Part shown: piece by piece, positions 50,531 to 58,667 of the stretch | Layout: each line of letters starts with the position of its first letter | Numbering within the stretch: the first letter of the stretch is position 1 | Assembly (NCBI GenBank): GCA_965220045.1 | Contig: OZ244803.1 | Span: forward strand, 2,604,001 to 2,668,000 | Length of the DNA: 64,000 nucleotides | DNA from: VXOZ01 sp965220045 | GTDB taxonomy: Bacteria > Chloroflexota > UBA11872 > VXOZ01 | Reading direction: 5' to 3' | Made by a program: the position numbers and the translations under genes | Notes under the pieces: model-generated | Told to the model about the DNA's origin: nothing | What the model saw: the letters and a program-made list of their open reading frames with translations, nothing else | Databases searched by the model: none

Positions 50531-51415
50531 TCATTGCGGGTCTTGCGGCCCGATGTCGCCTTCTGCCAGCAGGCCGTAGAGTTCCGGCCTACGGAAGCGG
50601 GGATGGAAGACGCCCTGCGAGCGGCGTTCGGCGAGGAGTTGCCTATCGAGATCGGCGGTCACCATCACCTCGTCACCGGCGTTGTCCGGCGAGGTCGCCA
50701 CCAGTTGTCCCAGGGGATTGTAGACCACAGCCATGGGGTTGCTGAAGTGTGTGCTCGCGCCGGTGGGCGGCGGCCCGCAGGCGTTGACCGCGACGAGAAA
50801 TATGCCGTTATCAATGGCGCGCGCGGGAAAAGTGCGGCCGGCATAGTCCTTCCAGGCCCGGTTGCGGCTGGCGTGGTCCGGCGGATTGCCCCAGTCGCCC
50901 ACCGACCAAACGTACGGGGCCAGAATGACCTCGGCCCCTTGCAGCGCCACCATGCGGCTCGACTCCGGCAACCAGTTGTCGAAGCAGATGTTCACACCGA
51001 CCCTGGCAACGCCGATGTCGATTACCGGCGGAATCCCGCCGCCGCGCCAGTAGCCGACCTCAGCCGGCGGTATGTGTATCTTCCGCGACTTGCCGATATA
51101 CCCCTCCGGCCCGACGATGACATAGGTGTTGTAGACAATGTCGTTGTCGTTCTCGGCGATGCCGGCGGCCAGCATGACATTGTGCTCCCGCGCCAGATCA
51201 ACGAGCGCCTCCGTGGACGGCCCCGGCACCGGTTCGGACGCCTCCCAAATGGCCGATGTGATGGCATAGCCGCTCAGACCAAGCTCCGGAAAGCAAATGA
51301 GATCGGGGTTGTCCGCCTTCGCACGCTCCACCCACGCGGCATGATGCTCGAGATTCTCCCGCGGCGACGCCGGCTGGCTGCACAGCGAAACCGCGGCTAC
51401 ACGAAAGCTATCCAT
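50531..51415 (-). CDS. Carbon-nitrogen hydrolase (nitrilase superfamily)
   Basis: 294 residues with the Glu-Lys-Cys triad: LICFPELGLSGYAI (Glu about 44), GKSRKIHIPPAEVGYWRGG (Lys) and VGVNICFDNWLPESSRMVAL (Cys). Similar enzymes hydrolyse N-carbamoyl or aliphatic amides such as N-carbamoylputrescine. It is divergent from the Liv-type ABC transporter operon (228 bases apart), so it may process the amide or amino-acid-like substrate that the transporter imports. Confidence 0.87.
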   Translation of the reverse strand: MDSFRVAAVSLCSQPASPRENLEHHAAWVERAKADNPDLICFPELGLSGYAITSAIWEASEPVPGPSTEALVDLAREHNVMLAAGIAENDNDIVYNTYVIVGPEGYIGKSRKIHIPPAEVGYWRGGGIPPVIDIGVARVGVNICFDNWLPESSRMVALQGAEVILAPYVWSVGDWGNPPDHASRNRAWKDYAGRTFPARAIDNGIFLVAVNACGPPPTGASTHFSNPMAVVYNPLGQLVATSPDNAGDEVMVTADLDRQLLAERRSQGVFHPRFRRPELYGLLAEGDIGPQDPQ

Positions 51416-51643
51416 CGTTCTCTATCCTCAAATCGGCTGCCCAAATACTCCGCAATCAAAGCCAGGTAGCCGAGGGCTGGTATTGTCCCAAGCATGTCAC
51501 AACACCGCGTCGACTGCAATGCAGACACTGCGCAAACCAATAGCACCTGAGTGCCGCCCTCTCGACACTTGCCGGATTGACGGGAAGCTGCTACAGTAGC
51601 AGCTAATATGGCCGCCATTTGCATTCTCAGAGAGGAGATTGCC

Positions 51644-52855
51644 ATGGGACTCGTAGCGTGGAAGAGGTTCATTCTGCTGGCAGCACTGGCGCTGCTGGCG
51701 TCCCTCGTGATTGCCTGCGGCGGCGATGCCGCACCGGACGCCGAGGAAGAGATGGCGGAGGCGGCGAAACCGCCATTTCGCATTGGCGTGATGGAATCGC
51801 TCACCGGCCCGGGTGAGACGTACGGCAACGTGTCTGTACAAGCGAAGCAGATGGCCGTGGACGAGATCAACGCGGCCGGCGGCATCAACGGCCGCATGAT
51901 CGAGCTCATCATCGAGGACTCCAAGTGCTCCGCGCAGGACGCCATCACCGCCTATAACAAGCTCACCGACGTGGACGGCGTCAAGATTATCCTCGGCACC
52001 TCATGCAGCGGTGCCATGCTCGGCGCTGCGCCGCTGGCTGAAGCCGACGGCGTGATCTTGTTCTCCGGCCTGGCGACCAACCCGGACATTGCGAATGCCG
52101 GCGACTACATCTTCCGCACCGCCTTGAGCGACGCCCTCCTGGGCGTTGACGCCGGCAACGTCATGTGGGCCGACGGTGTGCGCAACTTGGCGACCATCTC
52201 TGAGACCACCGACTACGCCGAGGGCGTGCGCCGCACCTCCGTTGCGCAATTCGAAAAGCGCGGCGGCACGGTGGTAGCGGAAGAACGCTACGGTTCGGAT
52301 ACCACAGATTTCAGGACACAACTCACCAAGCTGATTGGCGAAAACCCGGATGCCTTGCTTGTGGCCGCACAGTCTGAGTTTACGGGCGGTACCATCATCA
52401 AGCAGGTGCGCGAGTTGGGTTTTGAGGGCCAGATCTACGCCGACATCGTGCCGGTGGGAGCCACGGCGCTTGAAATCGCCGGCGATGCCGCCGCGGGCAC
52501 GAAAGCAATCCTGGCGGACATCTCCCCAAACAACGCCAAGGGCCAGGAGGTGTTGGCGAATTTCCGCGCGCGCTATGACTATGTCACGCTGGCGTGGTTT
52601 CTCGGCTCAGGCTATGACACTGTCCACATCACGGCCGAGTGCCTCAAGCAGACCGACGACGATCAGGACGCTGACGGCATGCGCGATTGCCTGTACAACA
52701 TCACCTGGACCGGCGCTATCGGCGAGAATTATCACTTCGACGAAAACGGCGAAGTCGTCGGCCTCACCAACGTGGTGGTGGAAGTCCTGCCCGTAGCCGA
52801 GCGCACTCCGGAGAACCAAGGCTACAAGGTCTTGGGCAGCGCGCCGTCAGAATAG
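51644..52855 (+). CDS. ABC transporter substrate-binding lipoprotein, branched-chain amino acid (LivK-like), paralogue 1
   Basis: 403 residues from the ATG at 51644 (GAGGAG 7 bases upstream). Signal sequence with lipobox SLVIAC and Cys at about 24, then a periplasmic-binding type I fold starting PPFRIGVMESLTGPGETYGN. IILGTSCSGAMLGAAPLAEADGVI and NPDIANAGDYIFRT are typical Leu/Ile/Val-type receptor motifs. Near the C terminus a DDDQDADGMRD stretch resembles a calcium-binding DxDxDG loop. Very similar to the next gene. Confidence 0.92.
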   Translation: MGLVAWKRFILLAALALLASLVIACGGDAAPDAEEEMAEAAKPPFRIGVMESLTGPGETYGNVSVQAKQMAVDEINAAGGINGRMIELIIEDSKCSAQDAITAYNKLTDVDGVKIILGTSCSGAMLGAAPLAEADGVILFSGLATNPDIANAGDYIFRTALSDALLGVDAGNVMWADGVRNLATISETTDYAEGVRRTSVAQFEKRGGTVVAEERYGSDTTDFRTQLTKLIGENPDALLVAAQSEFTGGTIIKQVRELGFEGQIYADIVPVGATALEIAGDAAAGTKAILADISPNNAKGQEVLANFRARYDYVTLAWFLGSGYDTVHITAECLKQTDDDQDADGMRDCLYNITWTGAIGENYHFDENGEVVGLTNVVVEVLPVAERTPENQGYKVLGSAPSE

Positions 52856-52917
52856 AGCAGGGCACATACCAGCTCAGATGAGCAGCCTTAGCGCACTTTC
52901 GTAAAGGACTTTGTGCC

Positions 52918-54120
52918 ATGCTTCACGTACCGGTGAGCCGGTTAGTCTTTCTTGTTGCCCTAGCGCTGCTGTGCTCTCTTGTCCTCGCTTGCGGCGACGG
53001 CGTGGCAGAGCAGGCAGCGGGTGAGGGCGAGCAGCCACCCTTCAGAATTGGCGTGATGGAGTCACTCACGGGCGCGGGCGAGACCTACGGCAACGTGGCC
53101 GTGCGCGCCAAGCAGATGGCCCTGGACGAGATCAATGCCGCCGGCGGCATCAACGGCCGCCGGCTGGAATTCGTTTTGGAAGACTCCCAGTGCAGCGCCA
53201 AGGAAGCGGTCTCCGCCTATAGGAAGCTGACCGACGTTGACGGCGTGAAGATCATCCTCGGCACCTCCTGCAGCGGCGCCATGCTCGGCGTCGCCCCGCT
53301 GGCGGAAGCTGATGGGGTCATCCTCTTCTCCGGTTTGGCCAGCAACCCGGACATTGCCAACGCGGGCGACTACATCTTTCGCACCCAGATCAGTGACGTC
53401 GAAGTCGGCACCGGCACCGGCAACCTGCTGTGGGAGGATGGCGTCCGCAAATTGGCCACCATCACCGAGGCTACCGACTACGCCGAGGGCGTGCGCCGCA
53501 CCACGGTCGCTCAATTCACAAAGCGGGGCGGCCAGGTGGTGTCTCAGGAGTCCTACTCGTCCGACGTTACCGACTTCCGCACCCAATTGAGCAAACTGTT
53601 CGACGCCGAACCCGATGCGCTCCATCTGGCGCCGCAGTCCGAGATTGCGGCCGGAGTCATTATCAAGCAGGCGCGAGAGCTGGGCTATACCGGGCCTATC
53701 TATGCCGAGACGATCTCCGTAGGCACCACAGCGCTCGAAATAGCCGGTGAGAGCGCCACCGGCATGAAGGCGATCACGGCAGACTTGCACCCCGACAATG
53801 CGAAAGCCCAGGAGGTGCTGGCAAACTTCCGGGAACGCTATGACTACATCACGCTGCCGTGGCACCTCGGATCGGCCTACGACAACGTGTACATCGCTGC
53901 CGAGTGTCTCAAGCAAACCGGCGACGACCAGGACGCCGACGGCTTCCGCGACTGCCTGTACAACATAACGTGGAGCGGCGCGATAGGCGACAATTACAGC
54001 TTCGACGCCGACGGTGAAGTGGTGGGCCTTTCCAGGTGGGTCGTTGAGGTCTTGCCGGTTGATGAGAGAACACCGGAGAATCACGGTTACACCGTCTTGG
54101 GCAGCCCGCCGACCGAGTAG
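52918..54120 (+). CDS. ABC transporter substrate-binding lipoprotein (LivK-like), paralogue 2
   Basis: 400 residues. Lipobox SLVLAC (Cys about 25) and a type I binding-protein fold. It is around 70 percent identical to its upstream neighbour by eye, including GVMESLTGAGETYGN and DDQDADGFRDCLYNITWSGA. A tandem duplication gives two receptors for one transporter. Differences cluster around residues facing the cleft (for example SDVEVGTGTGNLLWEDG against SDALLGVDAGNVMWADG), which may shift ligand preference. AAAGGA about 9 bases upstream of the ATG. Confidence 0.92.
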   Translation: MLHVPVSRLVFLVALALLCSLVLACGDGVAEQAAGEGEQPPFRIGVMESLTGAGETYGNVAVRAKQMALDEINAAGGINGRRLEFVLEDSQCSAKEAVSAYRKLTDVDGVKIILGTSCSGAMLGVAPLAEADGVILFSGLASNPDIANAGDYIFRTQISDVEVGTGTGNLLWEDGVRKLATITEATDYAEGVRRTTVAQFTKRGGQVVSQESYSSDVTDFRTQLSKLFDAEPDALHLAPQSEIAAGVIIKQARELGYTGPIYAETISVGTTALEIAGESATGMKAITADLHPDNAKAQEVLANFRERYDYITLPWHLGSAYDNVYIAAECLKQTGDDQDADGFRDCLYNITWSGAIGDNYSFDADGEVVGLSRWVVEVLPVDERTPENHGYTVLGSPPTE

Positions 54121-54171
54121 AGGCGGGCGCCTTGCCGGTCGGAGTGTGTACGCCGGTCTCAGTCGCCGGGC

Positions 54172-55554
54172 GTGTGGGATCAGAGTCCAATTGGGGAAAA
54201 TCGCTTGCTTGCACGTCGCATTGACCTAAGCAATACGCTCGCGATCGCACTGACTGCGGCGGCGGCGGTTTACGTGGGCTGGAAAATCAGCCAGTCGCCG
54301 GAGCAGGCCATCCAGTTTGCCTTCAATGGCTTGTCCGTAGGGGCGGTCTACGCGCTGCTTGCCATCGGATTCACGCTCGTCTACAGCACTGTCTGGTACT
54401 TCGATCTCTATTACGGCGCAGCCGCGGCGTTGGGCGCGTACGGCGTTTTCTACCTGCGGTCTCAGGAGACGCTTGGCGGCTTGTACGCGGTAAACAGCGT
54501 CGTCGTGAACGCCCTCTTCGCCGCCGTTACCGCCGGAGTCGTCGCCTGGGCGCTCTATGAGAGCATGTATCCCCGCTTCCGCTCACGAGTCCGTCGTCCC
54601 ATCCTGTTTGGCAGTGGCGGCGTACTGGCTGCCGGGGCAGGAATCTACACGGGCTTCGTGCTCACGAATCCAAGAGATTTGCATGTCATCCTCAGCCCCG
54701 TGATCGCCCTCGGCTTCGCGGCACTTGCGACCTGGATTCTGTACCAAGCCTATCAGAGCGTCTTTTCGGGCCGCGTCCTACAGGGACTGGTTGTCAGCAC
54801 CGGCGCGGTGACGGTAGCCCTGGGATCGTACTGCGCCTATCTCATCGCCAATGCGCCCGACGCCAAGCTCTACTTGAGTTGGGGAGTCTCCTGCTTTCTG
54901 GCCGGGGTGGTAGGACTTGCCTTCTATCGCGGCCTGTACGTGTACATGCGGGCGCGGTCGCAGTCACCACTGATCATGCTGGTTGCGTCTCTCGGTATCT
55001 TACTCGCTATCACTGCGCTCACGAGCATCGTCTTCGAAAGTACTCCCCGCCCGCTGCCGGAGGCGTTGGGCAACGCACCGTGGACTCTCGCCGGGGCGAC
55101 CATCAAGGGCTTCAACGTTTTCACTATCGGCGTTGCCGTGGTGGGTTTCCTGCTGTTGCTGTTCGTCCTCAAGCGCACGTCGTTCGGCAAGGCGGTCCGC
55201 GCCATTGGCGACGATGAAGAGGTCTCAAAGGTAGTGGGCATCAACACCACGACCGTAATCGCCGTTGTCTTCTTCATTGGCGCGATGTACGCCGCCATGG
55301 CGGGAATCTTGAGCGGCCACGACACTGCCATTCAGCCCCGCATGGGATTGCTGCTCCTCCTGAAAGGCTGGATAGCCTCCGTCGTCGGCGGCATTGGCAA
55401 TCTGAACGGCGCCATTGTTGGCGGCTTCGTGCTGGGCATGATCGAGCAGTTCGGCATTTGGGACTTGGCGGGCGAATGGCGCGACGTCATTTCGTTTGTT
55501 CTTCTCATCCTGTTCCTTTCGTTTTGGCCCAAAGGACTCTTACCGAGGAAATAG
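54172..55554 (+). CDS. livH: Branched-chain amino acid ABC transporter permease, LivH-like, with extra membrane region
   Basis: 460 residues, about 150 more than usual LivH (290-310). The conserved start FNGLSVGAVYALLAIGFTLVYSTVW (about 53-77) and the C-terminal core GKAVRAIGDDEEVSKVVGIN ... GMYAAMAGILSGHD and GLLLLLKGWIASVVGGIGNLNGAIVGG are present. Between them, about 95-240, several additional hydrophobic helices have no counterpart in typical LivH that I know. GTG start chosen as the most upstream; in-frame TTG codons near 54205 are an alternative. Confidence 0.87.
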   Translation: MWDQSPIGENRLLARRIDLSNTLAIALTAAAAVYVGWKISQSPEQAIQFAFNGLSVGAVYALLAIGFTLVYSTVWYFDLYYGAAAALGAYGVFYLRSQETLGGLYAVNSVVVNALFAAVTAGVVAWALYESMYPRFRSRVRRPILFGSGGVLAAGAGIYTGFVLTNPRDLHVILSPVIALGFAALATWILYQAYQSVFSGRVLQGLVVSTGAVTVALGSYCAYLIANAPDAKLYLSWGVSCFLAGVVGLAFYRGLYVYMRARSQSPLIMLVASLGILLAITALTSIVFESTPRPLPEALGNAPWTLAGATIKGFNVFTIGVAVVGFLLLLFVLKRTSFGKAVRAIGDDEEVSKVVGINTTTVIAVVFFIGAMYAAMAGILSGHDTAIQPRMGLLLLLKGWIASVVGGIGNLNGAIVGGFVLGMIEQFGIWDLAGEWRDVISFVLLILFLSFWPKGLLPRK

Positions 55555-55560
55555 CCGCGC

Positions 55561-56616
55561 ATGCAGACAAATGTACAGGGCCACACATCGCCCGACCCAA
55601 GCCCGCGTAGTCCCCAAGCCCTCCTGGCGGCAGCCAGGACGAACTTGGAACTATGGGCCAATTTGCTCATCATTGGTTGGGCGCTCGGCTTCATGCTGTG
55701 GAAGGGCGTCGGGTTCGCCATTGCCATTGGCACGGTCTTCGCCATCTGGGCGATCCTCACCGTCAGCCTCAATCTCGTTGTGGGCTTCACGGGTCTGCTC
55801 TCGGTGGGTCACGTCGGCTTCTTTGGCATTGGTGCCTATACGGTGGCAATTCTCACCTCGAATGCTGAGTACGAGCAACTGCGTACGGAAGCCATCCCGA
55901 CGTTCGGTTGGCCTTTCTTTTTCGCGCTGCCGCTGGGAGTGCTGCTTGCCGGCGTGATCGCGCTCGTCGTCGGCGTGGTCTTCAACCGGTTCCGGGACGA
56001 CATCTATGTCCTTGTGTCCTTTGGTTTTGCCATCATCAGCTTCAATGTCTTTTTGAACTGGCGCGGTCTTACCCGCGGCGCGTTCGGCATACACGAGGTG
56101 CCGCGGCCCGCGGTCGGAGGATGGATGCTGGACGGCGAGCTAGAGTTTCTCGTGTTCGCCTTGGCCATTCTCGGCATTGTCGTGCTGCTTTCGTGGTTCA
56201 TTGTGACTTCGTCGTTTGGGCGCGTGCTCACTGCGATCCGCGAGGACGAGCAGGCCATCGCGGTCTTCGGCTACCAGACTACCCATTTCAAATTGGCAGT
56301 CTGGACTATCTCGGCCATGATGGCGGGTCTGGCCGGCGGACTGTTCGCCAGTTGGACGAGCTTTGTCGACCCGAACTCGTTCATCCTCTTGGAATCAATG
56401 CTCCTCGTTGCCATTGTCATCCTCGGTGGGCTGGCTACCATCTGGGGCTCCCTCCTGGGCGCAATGGCCTTTGTATTGCTCGAAGAGGGCATGCGCTTTC
56501 TACCGTTCTTGCCTACGATCTACGTCGGTCATGCCCGGCTCGTCGTGCTGGGCATCCTATTGGTGCTCTTGATGCTCTTCCGGCCACAAGGACTAGTGGG
56601 GAGGTACAAGCTATGA
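55561..56616 (+). CDS. livM: Branched-chain amino acid ABC transporter permease, LivM-like
   Basis: 351 residues with about 9-10 transmembrane helices. Conserved LivM sections are LTVSLNLVVGFTGLLSVGHVGFFGIGAY, FGRVLTAIREDEQAIAVFGYQT (cytoplasmic EAA-like loop that meets the ATPase) and ILGGLATIWGSLLGAM. It starts 6 bases after livH and its stop overlaps the livG start (ATGA). With livH it forms the membrane channel. Confidence 0.94.
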   Translation: MQTNVQGHTSPDPSPRSPQALLAAARTNLELWANLLIIGWALGFMLWKGVGFAIAIGTVFAIWAILTVSLNLVVGFTGLLSVGHVGFFGIGAYTVAILTSNAEYEQLRTEAIPTFGWPFFFALPLGVLLAGVIALVVGVVFNRFRDDIYVLVSFGFAIISFNVFLNWRGLTRGAFGIHEVPRPAVGGWMLDGELEFLVFALAILGIVVLLSWFIVTSSFGRVLTAIREDEQAIAVFGYQTTHFKLAVWTISAMMAGLAGGLFASWTSFVDPNSFILLESMLLVAIVILGGLATIWGSLLGAMAFVLLEEGMRFLPFLPTIYVGHARLVVLGILLVLLMLFRPQGLVGRYKL

Positions 56617-57374
56617 GACCCGGCGCTGAGAAAGTCGACGATCCCTACGCCATACAGACGGATGACATATCCAAGCACTTTGGCGCGGTGAAGGCCGTGC
56701 GGAGGCTATCCATCTCCATCCCGAAGCGAGGCTTGACCAGCATCGTCGGACCGAATGGGTCGGGCAAATCCACGCTGGTGAACCTGCTCAGCGGCGTGCT
56801 GCCTCTCGACGGCGGCATGGTCGTCTTAGAAGGCACCACACTAAGAGTTGTAAAGGCCCACGAGAATCCGGAACATGGCCTGACCCGCACGTTTCAGGAA
56901 GTGCGGCTCTTCGACCAGGTCAGCGTATGGGACAACATCCTGGTGGTCTTGACGAAGCGGCGGCTCTTTCCCGCCCTGATGGAGCGTGTGAATCCCATGC
57001 AACGAGACCGGGCGCGGGGGATTTTGGAAAACGTCGGCCTCTGGGACAAGCGGGACGCCCTGGCGGAAAACCTGTCCTACGGACAGCGCAAGCTACTGGA
57101 AATCGGCCGCGCCATGGCCATGGAGGCGAACATCTATCTCTTCGACGAGCCTTTCGCCGGACTCTTTCCCGAAATGGTGGTGAAAGTGAAAGAGATTCTG
57201 AACCGCATGCGGGAACAAGGCGACACCATCGTCTTTATTTCACACAATATGGACATCGTGCGCGAGCTTTCCGATCACTTGATTGTACTGGATAGCGGCA
57301 GCCTTTTAGCAGAAGGCGAGGTTGATGAGGTCCTGAGCGAACCTAAGGTCATAAAGGCCTACTTGGGGGTGTAA
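56613..57374 (+). CDS. livG: Branched-chain amino acid ABC transporter ATP-binding protein, LivG-like
   Basis: 253 residues from the ATG overlapping the livM stop (GGGGAGG upstream). Walker A GPNGSGKSTLVN (about 45-56), ABC signature LSYGQRKLLEIGRAMA, Walker B IYLFDEPFAGLFPEM and the switch His in FISHNMDIV. One of the two different ATPases of the transporter. Confidence 0.94.
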   Translation: MRPGAEKVDDPYAIQTDDISKHFGAVKAVRRLSISIPKRGLTSIVGPNGSGKSTLVNLLSGVLPLDGGMVVLEGTTLRVVKAHENPEHGLTRTFQEVRLFDQVSVWDNILVVLTKRRLFPALMERVNPMQRDRARGILENVGLWDKRDALAENLSYGQRKLLEIGRAMAMEANIYLFDEPFAGLFPEMVVKVKEILNRMREQGDTIVFISHNMDIVRELSDHLIVLDSGSLLAEGEVDEVLSEPKVIKAYLGV

Positions 57375-57455
57375 CAGCCAATCATGGCAACGCTTGCAAA
57401 TGCTTGATCTTGTCAGTTGGAACGCGCGCGTGCTTTTCCAAACTCCCGTTTCTGC

Positions 57456-57490
57456 ACCCTCTCCCCGTGGGAGAGGGCCGGGGTGAGGGG
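57456..57490. repeat. GAGAGGG-family palindrome
   Basis: CACCCTCTCCCC-GTGG-GAGAGGG stem followed by CCGGGGTGAGGG. Confidence 0.75.
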
Positions 57491-57631
57491 CATCGGCAAA
57501 CGACTGGCGCCGGCATCCGCCCGCAGTCAGCGGCGTTTGGCGCCAAGTGACGCTCAGGTTCCGCTCCTGTTTCCTCTCCCAGCGAGACAGGGCCGGTAGG
57601 AGCCAGCTCGAGTTACAACGGTCATTCTTAT

Positions 57632-57688
57632 CCCCTCTCCCGGGGGAGAGGGTTAGAGTCTGCCCCGTACTCGATACGGGGGTGAGGG
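57632..57688. repeat. GAGAGGG-family repeat interrupted by a GTACTCGATAC hairpin
   Basis: The stem CCCTCTCCC/GGGAGAGGG and TTAG are separated from the usual GGTGAGGG end by about 25 bp containing GCCCCGTACTCGATACGGGG, an inserted second palindrome. Confidence 0.7.
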
Positions 57689-57726
57689 CGAAAAGTCGGA
57701 GAAGGATTGTATCTAAAGTAATCCAA

Positions 57727-58536
57727 ATGAACACACCGGAAGAGACAAGCGGAACGCAAGACCCCAACCAGCCTCCCTCTGGTGATGGCACACAAGGGCA
57801 GGCCGTCCACGACGGCCCGATTCTCGAGCTTGCCGGCATCTCTGTGCACTACGGAGCCGTGGTAGCGCTCAACGACGTCTCGCTGGGCGTGCGCCGCGGC
57901 GAAGTGGTCGCCGTGATGGGCCCCAACGGCGCGGGCAAGTCCACAGTGCTCAAAGCCATCATGGGGCTTGCGCCCGTTGTGGCCGGTGAGGTCATCTGGC
58001 GCAAAGCCCCGCTCGCCGCTGCCACTCACGAGATCGTGAAGGAAGGCATTGCGTTCGTGCCGCAAGGCCGGCGCGTCTTCACGCATCTCTCCATCGAGGA
58101 AAACCTGGAGATGGGCTGCCTGCACCTGAAGGACAAGGCGGAAAAGCAACGCCGCCTGGAGGGAGTGATGCGCATCTTCCCCATCCTGGAGAGCAAACGC
58201 GACGACATGGCGAGCGCAATGTCCGGCGGACAGCAGCAGATGCTCGCCCTGGGCCGGGGCCTCATGGCCGCTCCCGATGTGCTCCTGCTCGATGAACCCA
58301 CCCTCGGCCTCGCGCCTATTGTGGTCAATGAGGTCTTTGAAAAGGTCTCAGAGATCAGCGACGAACTCAAGACGACCATCATGATTGTCGAGCACAACAT
58401 CAAAGGCGTGCTCGACATCGTCAACCGCGCCTACGTCCTCGACAAAGGCCGCATCGTCTTCACCGGCACCCCCAACGCCATCCGCGACTCCGATATCCTT
58501 ACGCACGTGTTCCTCGGCAAATCCGGCGCGAGTTAG
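57727..58536 (+). CDS. livF: Branched-chain amino acid ABC transporter ATP-binding protein, LivF-like
   Basis: 269 residues from the ATG at 57727, including a Pro/Gln/Gly-rich, non-conserved N-terminal leader of about 32 residues before LELAGISVHYGAVVAL. Walker A MGPNGAGKSTVLKA, FVPQGRRVFTHLSIEENLEMG (LivF hallmark), signature MSGGQQQMLALGRGLM, Walker B LLLDEPTLGLAP and the switch His in IVEHNIKGV. The ribosome site is weak. Separated from livG by a repeat-filled gap, so it may be transcribed less than the rest. Confidence 0.94.
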   Translation: MNTPEETSGTQDPNQPPSGDGTQGQAVHDGPILELAGISVHYGAVVALNDVSLGVRRGEVVAVMGPNGAGKSTVLKAIMGLAPVVAGEVIWRKAPLAAATHEIVKEGIAFVPQGRRVFTHLSIEENLEMGCLHLKDKAEKQRRLEGVMRIFPILESKRDDMASAMSGGQQQMLALGRGLMAAPDVLLLDEPTLGLAPIVVNEVFEKVSEISDELKTTIMIVEHNIKGVLDIVNRAYVLDKGRIVFTGTPNAIRDSDILTHVFLGKSGAS

Positions 58537-58667
58537 GTGGGCTTAGTAAGTCGTCGGAAGGAAGAAAACGGTGAAAGGGCGGTACTTGGGTAAAGGACAA
58601 TTGGGGAACTCAAGACAGATTAATCAATTCAGCGGGTTTCGAAACAGCGATGTCCTCACTTGCTTGG

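Larger units (their letters stand above)
57375..57726. other. Gap between livG and livF with two GAGAGGG repeats
   Basis: About 350 bases inside the transporter gene set. Holds repeats at 57456-57490 and 57632-57688, the latter with an inserted GCCCCGTACTCGATACGGGG hairpin that also resembles a sequence near 47902. No gene recognised. Confidence 0.7.
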
